Below the pieces are notes generated by a model. That model did no database searches, was not told the origin of the DNA, and saw only the letters and a program-made list of their open reading frames with translations. The position numbers and the translations under genes are program-made. From Bilabrum cf. latius (taxonomy: Eukaryota > Bigyra: Bicosoecida > Bigyra > Bicosoecida), in assembly GCA_965178125.1 (NCBI GenBank), contig OZ237736.1:62001-126000 (forward strand): a stretch of DNA of 64,000 nt, written 5' to 3'. Within the stretch, counting starts at the first letter, position 1; each line of letters opens with the position of its first letter. Below, piece by piece: positions 53,932 to 63,473 of this stretch.

Positions 53932-54747
53932 TTATAGAGACATAATTATATTTTTAATTTCCGCCCGTGTTTTCCTATTTATGTATTGGTCAATCCACGA
54001 TATTATCTTATTAATATTTGCTTTAGAATACTTTGAAAATTGTTTTATTATTTCCACATTTCCTAATGCTTTTCTCATTAGTCCTTTTAGGCTTTGAAAT
54101 GATTTTGACTTCTCGCTTTGATGTCCTTTTATTCTTAGCATACTTTCTAATCGCATTCTTATGGAATATAAATATCCTAATGCTTCCCTATCAATTAAAT
54201 CATTGACTCTTTTTTCATTCCTCTTCTCACCTCTTAATTTAAATAAATCCTTCAATCGTTTTAATACTTTAAAATTATTAGAACCAAAATATTTATCTAC
54301 ATCTCTTATTAATCCATCTTTTACCTCGTCCTAATCTATTTCATAATCACTTATATGATAAATTATGCTTATTTCATCTATAAATTTTCCATCAAAAGCC
54401 CAAAAATCAATTTTTAAGTATGGTTTATCTCCGCTAAATATCTATTTATAAATGGTTTTAACGGGTGTAGATATGAATGCTTTTATGGTCTTGTATTTTT
54501 TATTACCAGCTTTAACCTCAATAAAATTAACCTAACTTATAAAAACCTTTACAAATCTTATTAAACTATTTATAAATTCAGGCTCTACCCTCTAATATAA
54601 ATCTATATCACTAGCAAACAAGGAATAATAAGGAATAGCATACGAACCATTTAAAAATAAATTAGCCCCCTTCTTAAAATTCACCTCATCAAATATATCG
54701 TTCTCGTATTCATTAAAATAAGCTTGTGTCAATTCATTAATTTTCAT
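53932..54747 (-). CDS. Nucleotidyltransferase-fold-like protein, element B
   Basis: 271 residues (element A: 272). LFLNGSYAIPYYSLFASDID, then LY, gives the G-S...D-I-D pattern, with a third acidic residue in YLKIDFWAFDG. The helical part NFKVLKRLKDLFKLRGEKRN aligns with YFKILKRLDVIYDELGQKKK. Conserved right after the ATPase in both elements. Substrate unknown. Several TAGs are Gln; TAA stop. Confidence 0.6.
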
Positions 54748-54804
54748 TATATATTATAAGTATGGATAAATAACAAATTATATATACCCAATATATACAA
54801 TAAT

Positions 54805-55194
54805 ATGAGCGTTAAATAGAGCATAAATGATATGACAAATAAAAGCCTTCATCATCTTGGAATAAACAGAAATGATTATAAAAAAGAAATTGATAAAATG
54901 GTTGAAGATACAGCAAACCAAATATTAAACGCAACCACAAAAGGAAAGACAAAAGGGGGAGCTTTGAACCTTCTTGGTGGATAGCCGAACGTTCTCGCTG
55001 GAGGTCCCAATTATCTTGCTGGAGGAAAAAAGAAGGGTTCAAAGAAAGCCCCTAAAGCTAAAAAGCCCCGTAGTGCTAAATAGTTAAAGAGGGATAAATT
55101 AATGAAATGGTGCCGTCAAAAGGGAATGACTATGAAAGCCAGCAATTCCTTTATAAAGAAACACGACCTTATGAATAAGGATATTTCATTTTAA
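54805..55194 (+). CDS. Basic core-like protein with three LxGG repeats, element B
   Basis: 129 residues. The middle reads GGALNLLGG-(TAG)-PNVLAGGPNYLAGG, three consecutive (L/V)xGG sites, followed by a Lys/Arg-rich stretch and MKWCRQKGMTMKASN. Ulp1-fold proteases cut after GG, so this looks like a precursor cut several times. Same slot as the element A protein at 28692. A DNA-binding virion core role is inferred. TAGs are Gln; TAA stop. Confidence 0.65.
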
Positions 55195-55271
55195 AAGACA
55201 GCCTACCAATTGACATATTATCTCTTAAGTTTATAAATTATTAATTATATCATTAATAATATATATATACA

Positions 55272-57350
55272 ATGTCAAACAATACAATTAATGATTTACT
55301 GAAGGGTATTATGTAGAAACGGTCTAATCAACTTAGGATACAAAATGACCCACAAGTTAGATTAATGATATAGCAAGAAGAAGATGAAGCAGAAGCCAGA
55401 AGAAAAACCCTAAAAGATGATGCTTTCCTTCGTGCTAATTATGTTCCTATTGATGTTAGAATTGAAAGACAACAACAACAACAAGGAATTGAAAATATTA
55501 TTAAAAATATTAAGACTATGAACGCTAAAAAAGAATTACCAATTTATCAAATAGAAAATTTACAATCATTTATAAATAGAAATCCAGATTTACCGGATAA
55601 ATTAAAAAGATAGGTTGTAGATACCATTAATAATATTAATGTAAGGTAGGTAGTAGGACCAGCAAGCGATAAGAAAAAGGTATTTGATGGAATTAAAAAT
55701 ATTAATATGAGATTATTTACAACCACTAAAGCACAACGGGACGCAGTATTAGAACAATTACCAAGCGATATGAGAGGATTAAAAGCAGTTCAAATACGAA
55801 ACGCTTTACGACAAGCTGGAATCACGAAAACCCCCCAAGGATAGAATGTTTCACAATTAACAAAAGTTGATGACGCTGTTAATGCTTTATAGGATGTTTT
55901 AAATCCTCCTGAAGCCGTTCAACAATAGCAAAGAGATGACCCGCAACCTGATAGACCTGAACCAGATAACCCGCAACCGCCACCAGAACCAAGACCAAAA
56001 CCCCCTCCAACACCACAAGAAGCATTAAGCCCAGAACTACAAGAACAAATTGAAGCACTTGAAAGAGTAGCAAACGCCAATCCTTCAAGTAGTAGAAAAG
56101 CACCAAAGAAAACCGAACTAGCAAAAATACTTAGAGAGTCAAATGTTAAAGGTGTAAAAGGACGGTCTAAAGTTGATTTTATAAAAAGTGCTTAGAAGAA
56201 ATTATCAGAACTTAAACAAAAAGCACAAGAACAAGAGGCATCACAATCATCAGGACAAGAAGAAGAAGGGGAGAACGCCAGTAGAAATTTATCAGGCTAG
56301 TTTTCAAAAGTATCACCCGCACCAGTTCCACCTAGTGGATTCTTACAAGCATCACCAGAACCACAAGGACAATCACCAGAACAAGAACAAGGACAATCAC
56401 CAGAACAACAACAAAGCACATTTGGTTCTTTAGGACAATCGGTTATGGATGGTATCAGTTATTTAACAGGAAAAACAGGCTCACAACCACAAGCACCCCC
56501 CGCAGGTCAAGACAGAGGAAAAGGTGAAGCGATGGCAGTAGATGAAGATGGAGAACCTATTACAGATGAATTTGGAAGACAACTTACAGAAGTTCAATTC
56601 AGACAAAGACAAGCACAGGCAGAACGAGATGAAGCACAAAGACAACAAGAAGAAAAAGAAAGACAAGCTAGAGAACGGAGGGGAGCCCCAGATGAAGAAC
56701 CAAGAGATGGAGAAGCCGTAGAACCAGCACAACAAGCACAACCAGCAGAACCAGCACAAGAACCAGCAGAACCACAAGAACCACAGAAAACAGATGATGA
56801 AATAGCCAAATCAATAGGACAATCAATAAATGCTAAAGGCAATAAAAATGAAATATTATCATAGTTAAAAGCAAGAGGAATAAATCCAACAGACGCCAGC
56901 CCAACAATTAACACTTTAAAATATATTATACGAAGGCTTAAAGCCGGAGTCTTACAACCTAATTTATCAACTGATGCTGTTAGGTCTTTAGTAGCTAGAG
57001 CAAATACAGAAGGAAGAGCAACCAGAAGTGATAGAACATTAGCAAAATCAAGACTAAACGATACGGGATATGAATTAAGCGGGAAGCCTCAATGGACATA
57101 TTCACCACCAGCTCAAGGTTTCGGAAATAAAGACCCTTATAATATGTTAATGAAAGCTATTAATTTAATTATTGATTAGAAAATAAAAACATAGAACAGG
57201 GGCGGTAGTTGTGGATGTGGCAAGCATAAAGGAGGACAAATTGAACAAGAATATTTTAATATAGCCGGTGGTAAAGGTAATCATAATGTGAAGGACAAGG
57301 TAAAACAAATCTTATATCAACACTTTGAAAAACTAAGATTATTAAAATAA
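55272..57350 (+). CDS. Gln/Pro-rich protein, element B
   Basis: 692 residues, very rich in Gln, Pro, Glu (PQPDRPEPDNPQPPPEPRPK, QAQPAEPAQEPAEPQEPQK). Two helical SAP- or LEM-like stretches (KKTELAKILRESNVKGVKGR; NKNEILS-(TAG)-LKARGINPTD) recall small DNA-binding helix-extension-helix motifs. The C-terminus has GGSCGCGKHKGG and NIAGGKGNHN, a possible protease site. Around a dozen TAGs are Gln; TAA stop. Longer counterpart of 29175-30788. Structural or scaffold role inferred. Confidence 0.65.
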
Positions 57351-57877
57351 TTAGTCTATAGGATAATAATATTTTGTTTTGTATAGATATATATAATGGC
57401 AGAGTTAGTAGCAACAGCAAGCACGGTTGGTGGGGTGTTGGTTCCTCTAGGATATGCGGGATGCTTCCTTTGGAACTTATGTTCCTCACTTGCGAATCGT
57501 AAAAAATTGTGTTTAGTCCTTCCACGAAAAGGAGGTAAAAGTTCACTTAACAAAAGTTTAACGTCTATAGACCCGAATATTCTATTAGTTGATTTAGATG
57601 AAGTCCTTAAAGTTAATGCTGACACCAAACAGGTTTTATACCTAAACGAAGCAGAACGAAGAGGGGACTTATCAACGGCTAAATTATTAAAATTTGAACT
57701 TATGAAAAAAAGTATTGAGTCTGTAAAGAAAAATTGGTTATAGAAAGCAGAACATAGAGCAGTCTTTTTAACAAGTGATTTTGAACTAGCACAAGAAATA
57801 TTCAAAAAATCCAGCATATGCGTAGCTATACCCAGCGATAAACTGTATAGCAAAATCCATAAAGATTTAGATAATGA

Positions 57878-58007
57878 TGATGCCAGAGTGTACGCGCAAC
57901 CTAGTCTCGTTAACAATCAGACATGGCAAGACCTGACAAAGCTGTGCCTGTGCGCGACCCTTGACCGGACTGACCGGGGCTGGGAAGAGCACGTGCACTA
58001 CTCCGCC
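57878..58007 (-). repeat. Ngaro split repeat A, copy 1
   Basis: 130 bp, by eye identical to 58210-58339; begins TGATGCCAGAGTGTACGCGC. Confidence 0.9.
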
Positions 58008-58032
58008 GAGGAGGAGGGGGTTGGGAGGGTGG

Positions 58033-58209
58033 GCAAAAATTACCCAATCTCCGCCCCTCTCCTGAACACAGAGAGGGTATGCGCGTCATCGCAAGCAATC
58101 CGTTGGCTTGGTCGCACCTTCCCGGTCGCAACCGCCATCGGAACCCAACGAGACGTTCACGCGCTCCCACTCTGGCATCAACACCGAACCCCATCCGGCG
58201 TTAGGATCA
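58033..58209 (-). repeat. Ngaro split repeat B, copy 1
   Basis: 177 bp, by eye identical to 59714-59890; begins GCAAAAATTACCCAATCTCC and ends GGCGTTAGGATCA. Confidence 0.9.
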
Positions 58210-58339
58210 TGATGCCAGAGTGTACGCGCAACCTAGTCTCGTTAACAATCAGACATGGCAAGACCTGACAAAGCTGTGCCTGTGCGCGACCCTTGACCGG
58301 ACTGACCGGGGCTGGGAAGAGCACGTGCACTACTCCGCC
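58210..58339 (-). repeat. Ngaro split repeat A, copy 2
   Basis: Second 130-bp copy, directly abutting repeat B. Confidence 0.9.
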
Positions 58340-58379
58340 AAATCTTACCGCCATGTCTTGTACGCTGCGGCTGTGTGGC

Positions 58380-59713
58380 TCACTCCAAGTTCAGCCGCAG
58401 CGCGCTGGCCAGCACCCACACTGGCCTGTTCAAATCGAGGCTCCTGCCGCCGAGCTCCAGAGGAGGCAAGCCTTCCCTGACGCCCCGCAAGTACACCTCG
58501 CATGCAGATGCCGACTTCCATCTGCCAAATCGCCTAATGACCTCGAAGGCGACCCCAGCACGGTCCAAACACATCACTGCCGCGATGCGGATGGAATGTC
58601 CGTGCACCGCTCCTGCAACTTCTCGTGAGCAGAAGCTGCGGAGCGCCCGTACTACCTGCGCCTTGACGATCGGCTTCGTGTTCGCCACGAAGACTGGCCC
58701 TGACGTGGGGCAGCTGAGCGCCAGCTACCGGGCGTAGTCTTCGTCTGCGCCTGCAGTTGGGGCGTGGCTCGCTGCTGCCCACGCCACGAAGGCTCGCACG
58801 CCGCAGAACCTGCTGCCTGTGACTGCCCATCGTCCGGCTCTGCAATGGACTGCGATGGGCTCTGCGGCTTGGATGGAGAACTTGGCTGGGCCGTCGGCTT
58901 TGTGGAGGCCCAGGCGGATGGCAACACCATGGATGCGTCCGTCTCGCGTGATGAACTGCACTTGCTGCCATTGGAGGCCGGCTTGTCGTCTGGACGCCCG
59001 ACGAGCTCTCCCAGCCGGAGGCCCCCACAGAAGCAGAGACAGACAGCTGCCCGAGCAGCCTACTCTGTTGTGCTGCAACCGGCTGTCGAGAAACACCGTC
59101 GGATTGCGCGGAGTGGGGCTGAAGATCGACGCAACGGGTGCGCCGATGGCGATGCTTTGTGGTAGTACCGGAGGATGCTGTCGAGCTAGCTTGACCGTGG
59201 GACGCCGCACGCTCCTGTGGACTCGATGACGACTCGCTAGGCATTTCTGGTGTATGTAGCGATGGTGCCGCCACTGAGAGGCGAACATTCCCCTAAGAAG
59301 ACTGCGAATCTCGAGAGCGCTGCATTGAGCCTGAACGCGAAGAGTCTGCGAGCTGCTGGAAGATGCCCGTCCATGAAGCTGCGGTCGATGTCGTACCACG
59401 TGAGGAAGTTGTCGAAGTGCCCCCACGCCGTGCGCAACCCACTGAGTCCAGAGTGGCCACCAGCGTGAAATGGTCGTGCTTGGACAAGGTGTTCCAGATC
59501 GGCGTGGGACAGTTGACCGGATACACCGCGTCCAGGTGCGTGTATGCCTCCTGTGAGCCGCGGCTCAAAGCGTCCGCAACGACGTTGTCCTCGCCAGGAA
59601 TGTGTTTCACGTGAATCTGCACATCTTGCGTTGTCTGCAGTACGAAGATAGGGCGAAGTAAGGCTGCCATGATGTGGCTCTTGGGTCTGCCGTAGCGTAT
59701 CAGCTACACGGAA
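58380..59713 (-). pseudogene. RNase H fragment and degenerate tyrosine recombinase
   Basis: Reading 59713 to 58380: an RNase H end (VKHIPGEDNVVADALSRG), a recombinase N-terminal helical domain (FDNFLTWYDIDRSFMDGHLP), box I Arg (FCGGLRLGELVG), the stretch LQWQQVQFITRDGRIHG, and the catalytic domain HGHSIRIAAVMCLDRAG, RRFGRWKSASACEVYLRG with the H-x-x-R and Tyr. One TAG (58725) is read as Gln. The parts fall in different frames, so at least two frameshifts disrupt the gene. Confidence 0.7.
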
Positions 59714-59890
59714 GCAAAAATTACCCAATCTCCGCCCCTCTCCTGAACACAGAGAGGGTATGCGCGTCATCGCAAGCAATCCGTTGGCTTGGTCGCACCT
59801 TCCCGGTCGCAACCGCCATCGGAACCCAACGAGACGTTCACGCGCTCCCACTCTGGCATCAACACCGAACCCCATCCGGCGTTAGGATCA
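59714..59890 (-). repeat. Ngaro split repeat B, copy 2
   Basis: Second 177-bp copy, at the outer right end of the insertion. Confidence 0.9.
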
Positions 59891-60062
59891 AGATAAGGAT
59901 GTAGCAAGACATTCACGAGCTGAATTTTTGAAAAGTTTTAACCCTAATGAGTATAGCGTGTATAATACGTTTGAAGGGCTTTCATAGATGGTTATGTCAG
60001 TCTATAATATGACCTACAGAGTGTAATTATTTGAATATTATTAAATAATAAATTAATAATAT

Positions 60063-61220
60063 TTATTTAGTCTTATTATTAAAATTATCCTTTAGAGTTT
60101 TTGATATATTTTTAGCCGGCTCCGTTGTTATCTTCCATTGAATTAAATATTCATCTTGTCCCTCTTGATTCTTTCTTCTCTTTATTATTTTACCTATATC
60201 ATTCTAATATTTTCTTTTAGTAGCCTCATCAACATATGAATCTTTCCATTTAACCCTGTATGTATTATTTTTATTCTTTCTTATCAATTTTTCAATTATA
60301 AATATATCTTGTGCTTTATTCTCGTATGGTTTAGATGCTAATAACAACTAATCTCTATTAAAGTATGTATAGGGTATGCCCTCAATTTTATATAATGGGG
60401 GGTTATCTGGTTTTATTATTACTCTTTCAATTTTATAAGGCTTTACGCTATATTTAATATCTCCCGCCCTAAATGCTCCGGTCTCCTTTATCCCTTCTAT
60501 ACTTCTAGGATAATCTAATCCTATTCTTACCATTTCACCCTCATTTAATACATCACATACTTCACCCTAACATCTAGGCGGTATATATGGTAGATTCTCC
60601 CTTTTCTTATTCAACATTTCCTATCTTGTTTTATAACGCTCGTTTAATATCTCCCTCAATTTTGGTATTAAATGTCTCCAGTTCGTGATAGTTGTCCCCG
60701 TTCTTATCTCCTATGAATTCAAATAATAAAATATAGCTCTCCCTATTTCCTCATTCAATCTCTCCACCAAAGCCATCTACGATTTACGCTTCACTCTTGA
60801 AAATATATGCTCTATCTTATTCTTCTTTAGATATTCTTTAAATGATTCATTATCAAATTCTCCCCCTTTATCTGTTCGTATCATTTTAGGTTTCATTAAA
60901 TAATTTCTTTTATAGATTTTTTGAAAAGCTTTTATCACATCCTCCGCCCCTCTATCCTTTAACTCTTCAAAATCTAACGCTAATCCGCTAGTATCTATCA
61001 CAACTAATAAATATTTTGAATCGTTCTTGGTAGCGTAAGGGAGATACAATAAATCAGCCTATTGGATAAGCCCCTCTTTAGTAGGTTTATAATATTTAAC
61101 ATAATTCAATCCTTTCGGTTTCTTTATCGGCTTCATTAAATCGTTCGTGATAGACTTCGTATTAAATCCAAAACTTGATTCATTAATATCATTATCTTTT
61201 TTCTTTCCTCTCTTACTCAT
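60063..61220 (-). CDS. INT: Retroviral-type (rve) integrase, element B
   Basis: 385 residues. Catalytic core: first Asp in QADLLYLPYATKNDSKYLLV, second in MIRTDKGGEFDNESFKEYL, Glu in ALVERLNEEIGRA. Shorter than the element A enzyme and lacking its long N-terminus. The C-terminal part (YRVKWKDSY, DEYLIQWKITTE) resembles a weak chromodomain-like fold. Several TAGs are Gln; stop TAA. A TATATATA box precedes the ATG. Integrates element DNA into the host genome. Confidence 0.85.
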
Positions 61221-61260
61221 TATATATATTAATTGATTTTAATATTTATAAATTAATTAT

Positions 61261-61632
61261 TCACGAATTAAAAAGCCTATTAATAGCTTCATTCGTTTTA
61301 ATGTGCTCCTTGGTGTCTCTTATCTCCTAATGGATATCAACCAGCTTTAATTTTTCTTTCTTAGTGAGTCCGTTCATCCTTCCTTTTAATGCTTTTAAAG
61401 TTTTCATATAAGGGGCTATAGCTTCTGCTTTCTTTTTGCTCACCTCTTTATATTCCACATTAAGAGCGGTTAATTTACTATTCACTTTATTTTTTAATTC
61501 TGTCTCTTTTATTTTTAGTTGCTTTAACTTTTGTTCTAATTCACGATTGGTCTTCTTAAAGTCTTCTACAATATCAAGAAATTCATTCTTTAACTTTGAG
61601 CGGGTATTAATCACTTTTTGTAATTTATCCAT
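61261..61632 (-). CDS. Coiled-coil protein, element B
   Basis: 123 residues, almost entirely a heptad-rich helix (RELEQKLKQLKIKETELKNK). One TAG near the C-terminus is Gln; TGA stop. TATATAAT box upstream. Function unknown. Confidence 0.65.
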
Positions 61633-61733
61633 TTATATATAATTACTAGATATTTTTTTTATTTTTTTTAAACTATAGAATTTTATAAAACGGGTTTAAT
61701 AAATTAAAATAAAATATTGGGCTACATTATAAT

Positions 61734-62150
61734 ATGTTCGTTAAGTTCCTGTTATCAAGTGTCAACGTTAAAAAGGTATTCCAGAATAAAAGCATCTCCA
61801 CTTTTATGTCAATCGTATATATTTATGTTGAGAAGCACAAACCATCAATGTTAAAGCATTTTCAACTTGATGACCTTCGTGTCCCTCCAGATTGTAATGA
61901 ACGACTTAAAAAAAGAGTATTAAGTGAATTTGAAGAAATTGATTATATATCATATTTCGTTCAACCATTTAGAATAATACACAAGCTAAATGAAGAAAAT
62001 GTTGAATGCCTAAGTGAAGACTTAAATGATACCGTAGCCATAGATTTATTGGTTAAAAAAGAGAAGGAAGCCATTGAGAAATCAATAAAGAAATAGAAGG
62101 ATGACATCATCAAAAAGGCTATAGATGACTTTATCTTACCCAAGGATTAA
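61734..62150 (+). CDS. Hypothetical protein, element B
   Basis: 138 residues, starting MFVKFLLSSVNVKKVFQN and ending at TAA after LPKD. Helical, charged C-terminus. One TAG is Gln. No family recognised. Confidence 0.6.
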
Positions 62151-62197
62151 ACTATATATTAATAATAATAATAATAGTATTATTAAAATTCAAAAAT

Positions 62198-62545
62198 TTA
62201 TTCTAAAAACTCAATATCAAACCATTCATTTGAATCATCATATTCTTCAGCATACATCAACGATAATTCTATATACTCTTCTAATTCACTATTAGTAAGG
62301 TTATCAATTTCTTCTTCTTTCAATAGTTTGAAATCGGTTCCGTTGTCATCATTAAAACTTTCAACTTGACCTTCTGCTTCCTTTTTATATTCTTCTTTCC
62401 AATTATCACTCCATACAACTCTCTTCGCTTGGTCTTTTAAAGTGTCAGTATAAAGCTTTTGTGCTTCTTCCTTATTATTAAACTTTTTAACCCAGTGTGT
62501 ATGATAACATTCACTACCCCACGCTAATGATACAATATAAACCAT
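62198..62545 (-). CDS. Hypothetical acidic protein, element B
   Basis: 115 residues without TAG, starting MVYIVSLAWGSECYHTHW. Acidic C-terminus (EYDDSNEWFDIEFLE). Resembles small accessory proteins of large DNA viruses in style but no family can be named. TAA stop. Confidence 0.6.
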   Translation of the reverse strand: MVYIVSLAWGSECYHTHWVKKFNNKEEAQKLYTDTLKDQAKRVVWSDNWKEEYKKEAEGQVESFNDDNGTDFKLLKEEEIDNLTNSELEEYIELSLMYAEEYDDSNEWFDIEFLE

Positions 62546-62586
62546 ATCTATAATAATTAAAAATAAAATAATTATTATAATAAAAC

Positions 62587-63384
62587 TTAATTAAAATTAT
62601 CCTCTATCTCGTCTCGCTCCTCGTTATCCAATACCCAATCTAATCTTGAAGGGTGCCACGCTCTAGAAATTAATTCTTCTTTGATTTTTTTAGTTTGTTC
62701 AATTGTTTCATCTTTCCGCTCTTCTAATGATGGGATTAATGTCGTGGAATAATCAATTCGTTCATCCTTAATTCCATTCTCCAAATGATTAAAACTAAAA
62801 CAATTAGAAAACATACATTCCATATCTACAACATTTGAAACATCCCAGTTATTTAAAGGTTGATTTAGTGAATGGCAATCATAAAACATTCCGCACATAT
62901 CTTTAACATTTGAAACGTTCCAATTATTCAATGGTTGGTTAAATGAATGGCAATCATTAAACATTTCACTCATATCTTCAACATTTGAAACATTCCAATT
63001 ATTCAATGGTTGGTTAAACGAATGACACTCATTAAACATACCGCCCATATCTTCAACATTTGAAACATCCCAGTTATTTAAAGGTTGATTAAACGAATGA
63101 CACCCATAAAACATATCGGTCATATCTTTAACATTTGAAACATCCCATGAATTTATTGGTGATTCAATTATCATATTATCAAATAGGTTTAACATATTCG
63201 TAATAAATGTTGTTACTAATAATTCAGGTTTCAAAAACTACAATGCGTGAAGAAGAAAATCTGTATCTTTAGCTACGTAATATGTTTTACCTTCAAATTT
63301 CACAATATAATTATCTTTTCTAAAATAATATTCTTTTGGTTTTGTAGCTTTCAAGGTTCCATTTTCCCATTTTAAAACTTCCAT
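62587..63384 (-). CDS. BspA/DUF285-type repeat protein 1
   Basis: 265 residues. N-terminal beta region (MEVLKWENGTLKATKPKEYY), a TAG read as Gln near 63238, then five repeats of about 25 residues with the pattern FNQPLNNWDVSNVEDMGGMF, typical of DUF285/BspA leucine-rich-like surface repeats also found in giant viruses. The C-terminal tail AWHPSRLDWVLDNEERDEI is shared with the next gene. Likely adhesion or protein-binding role. GAGTTTAAAAAGGCTTAAAT promoter upstream. Stop TAA. Confidence 0.75.
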
Positions 63385-63411
63385 TCTGTATATACCTATA
63401 ATAAATATATT

Positions 63412-63431
63412 ATTTAAGCCTTTTTAAACTC
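63412..63431 (-). promoter_or_regulatory. Early-type promoter of BspA-like gene 1
   Basis: On the minus strand GAGTTTAAAAAGGCTTAAAT, then TATATTTATTATAGG, then ATG at 63384. Confidence 0.5.
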
Positions 63432-63473
63432 ACACTATAATATTAAATAATCATTAATATTATTAAAATTCTA

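Larger units (their letters stand above)
57878..59890 (-). mobile_element. Ngaro-type tyrosine-recombinase retrotransposon, internally deleted
   Basis: GC-rich insertion, unlike the AT-rich surroundings. On the plus strand the order is repeat A (130 bp), spacer, repeat B (177 bp), repeat A, internal part, repeat B. On the minus strand this is the split-direct-repeat layout A1-ORF-B1-A2-B2 typical of Ngaro elements. The internal part encodes the end of an RNase H and a tyrosine recombinase but no reverse transcriptase or gag. No target-site duplication is visible, as expected for tyrosine-recombinase insertion. Confidence 0.8.
57396..60026 (+). pseudogene. P-loop NTPase-like gene split by a retrotransposon
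   Basis: The 5' part (57396-57877) encodes a hydrophobic N-terminus (VGGVLVPLGYAGCFLWNLC), Walker A CLVLPRKGGKSSLNKSL and Walker B-like ILLVDLDEVL. The 3' part (59890-60026) continues in the same frame to YSVYNTFEGLS and TAA. Between them lies the 2.0-kb Ngaro-type element. Comparison with the intact element A gene (31798-32436) shows no residue lost at the junction. As it stands the protein would be truncated shortly after 57877. Confidence 0.75.

Noticed and set aside
57910-58480. Separate plus-strand genes with the same start (MYAQPSLVNN and a duplicate)
   Set aside because: They lie in the repeated 130-bp A segments of the retrotransposon and are repeat-derived frames, not genes.
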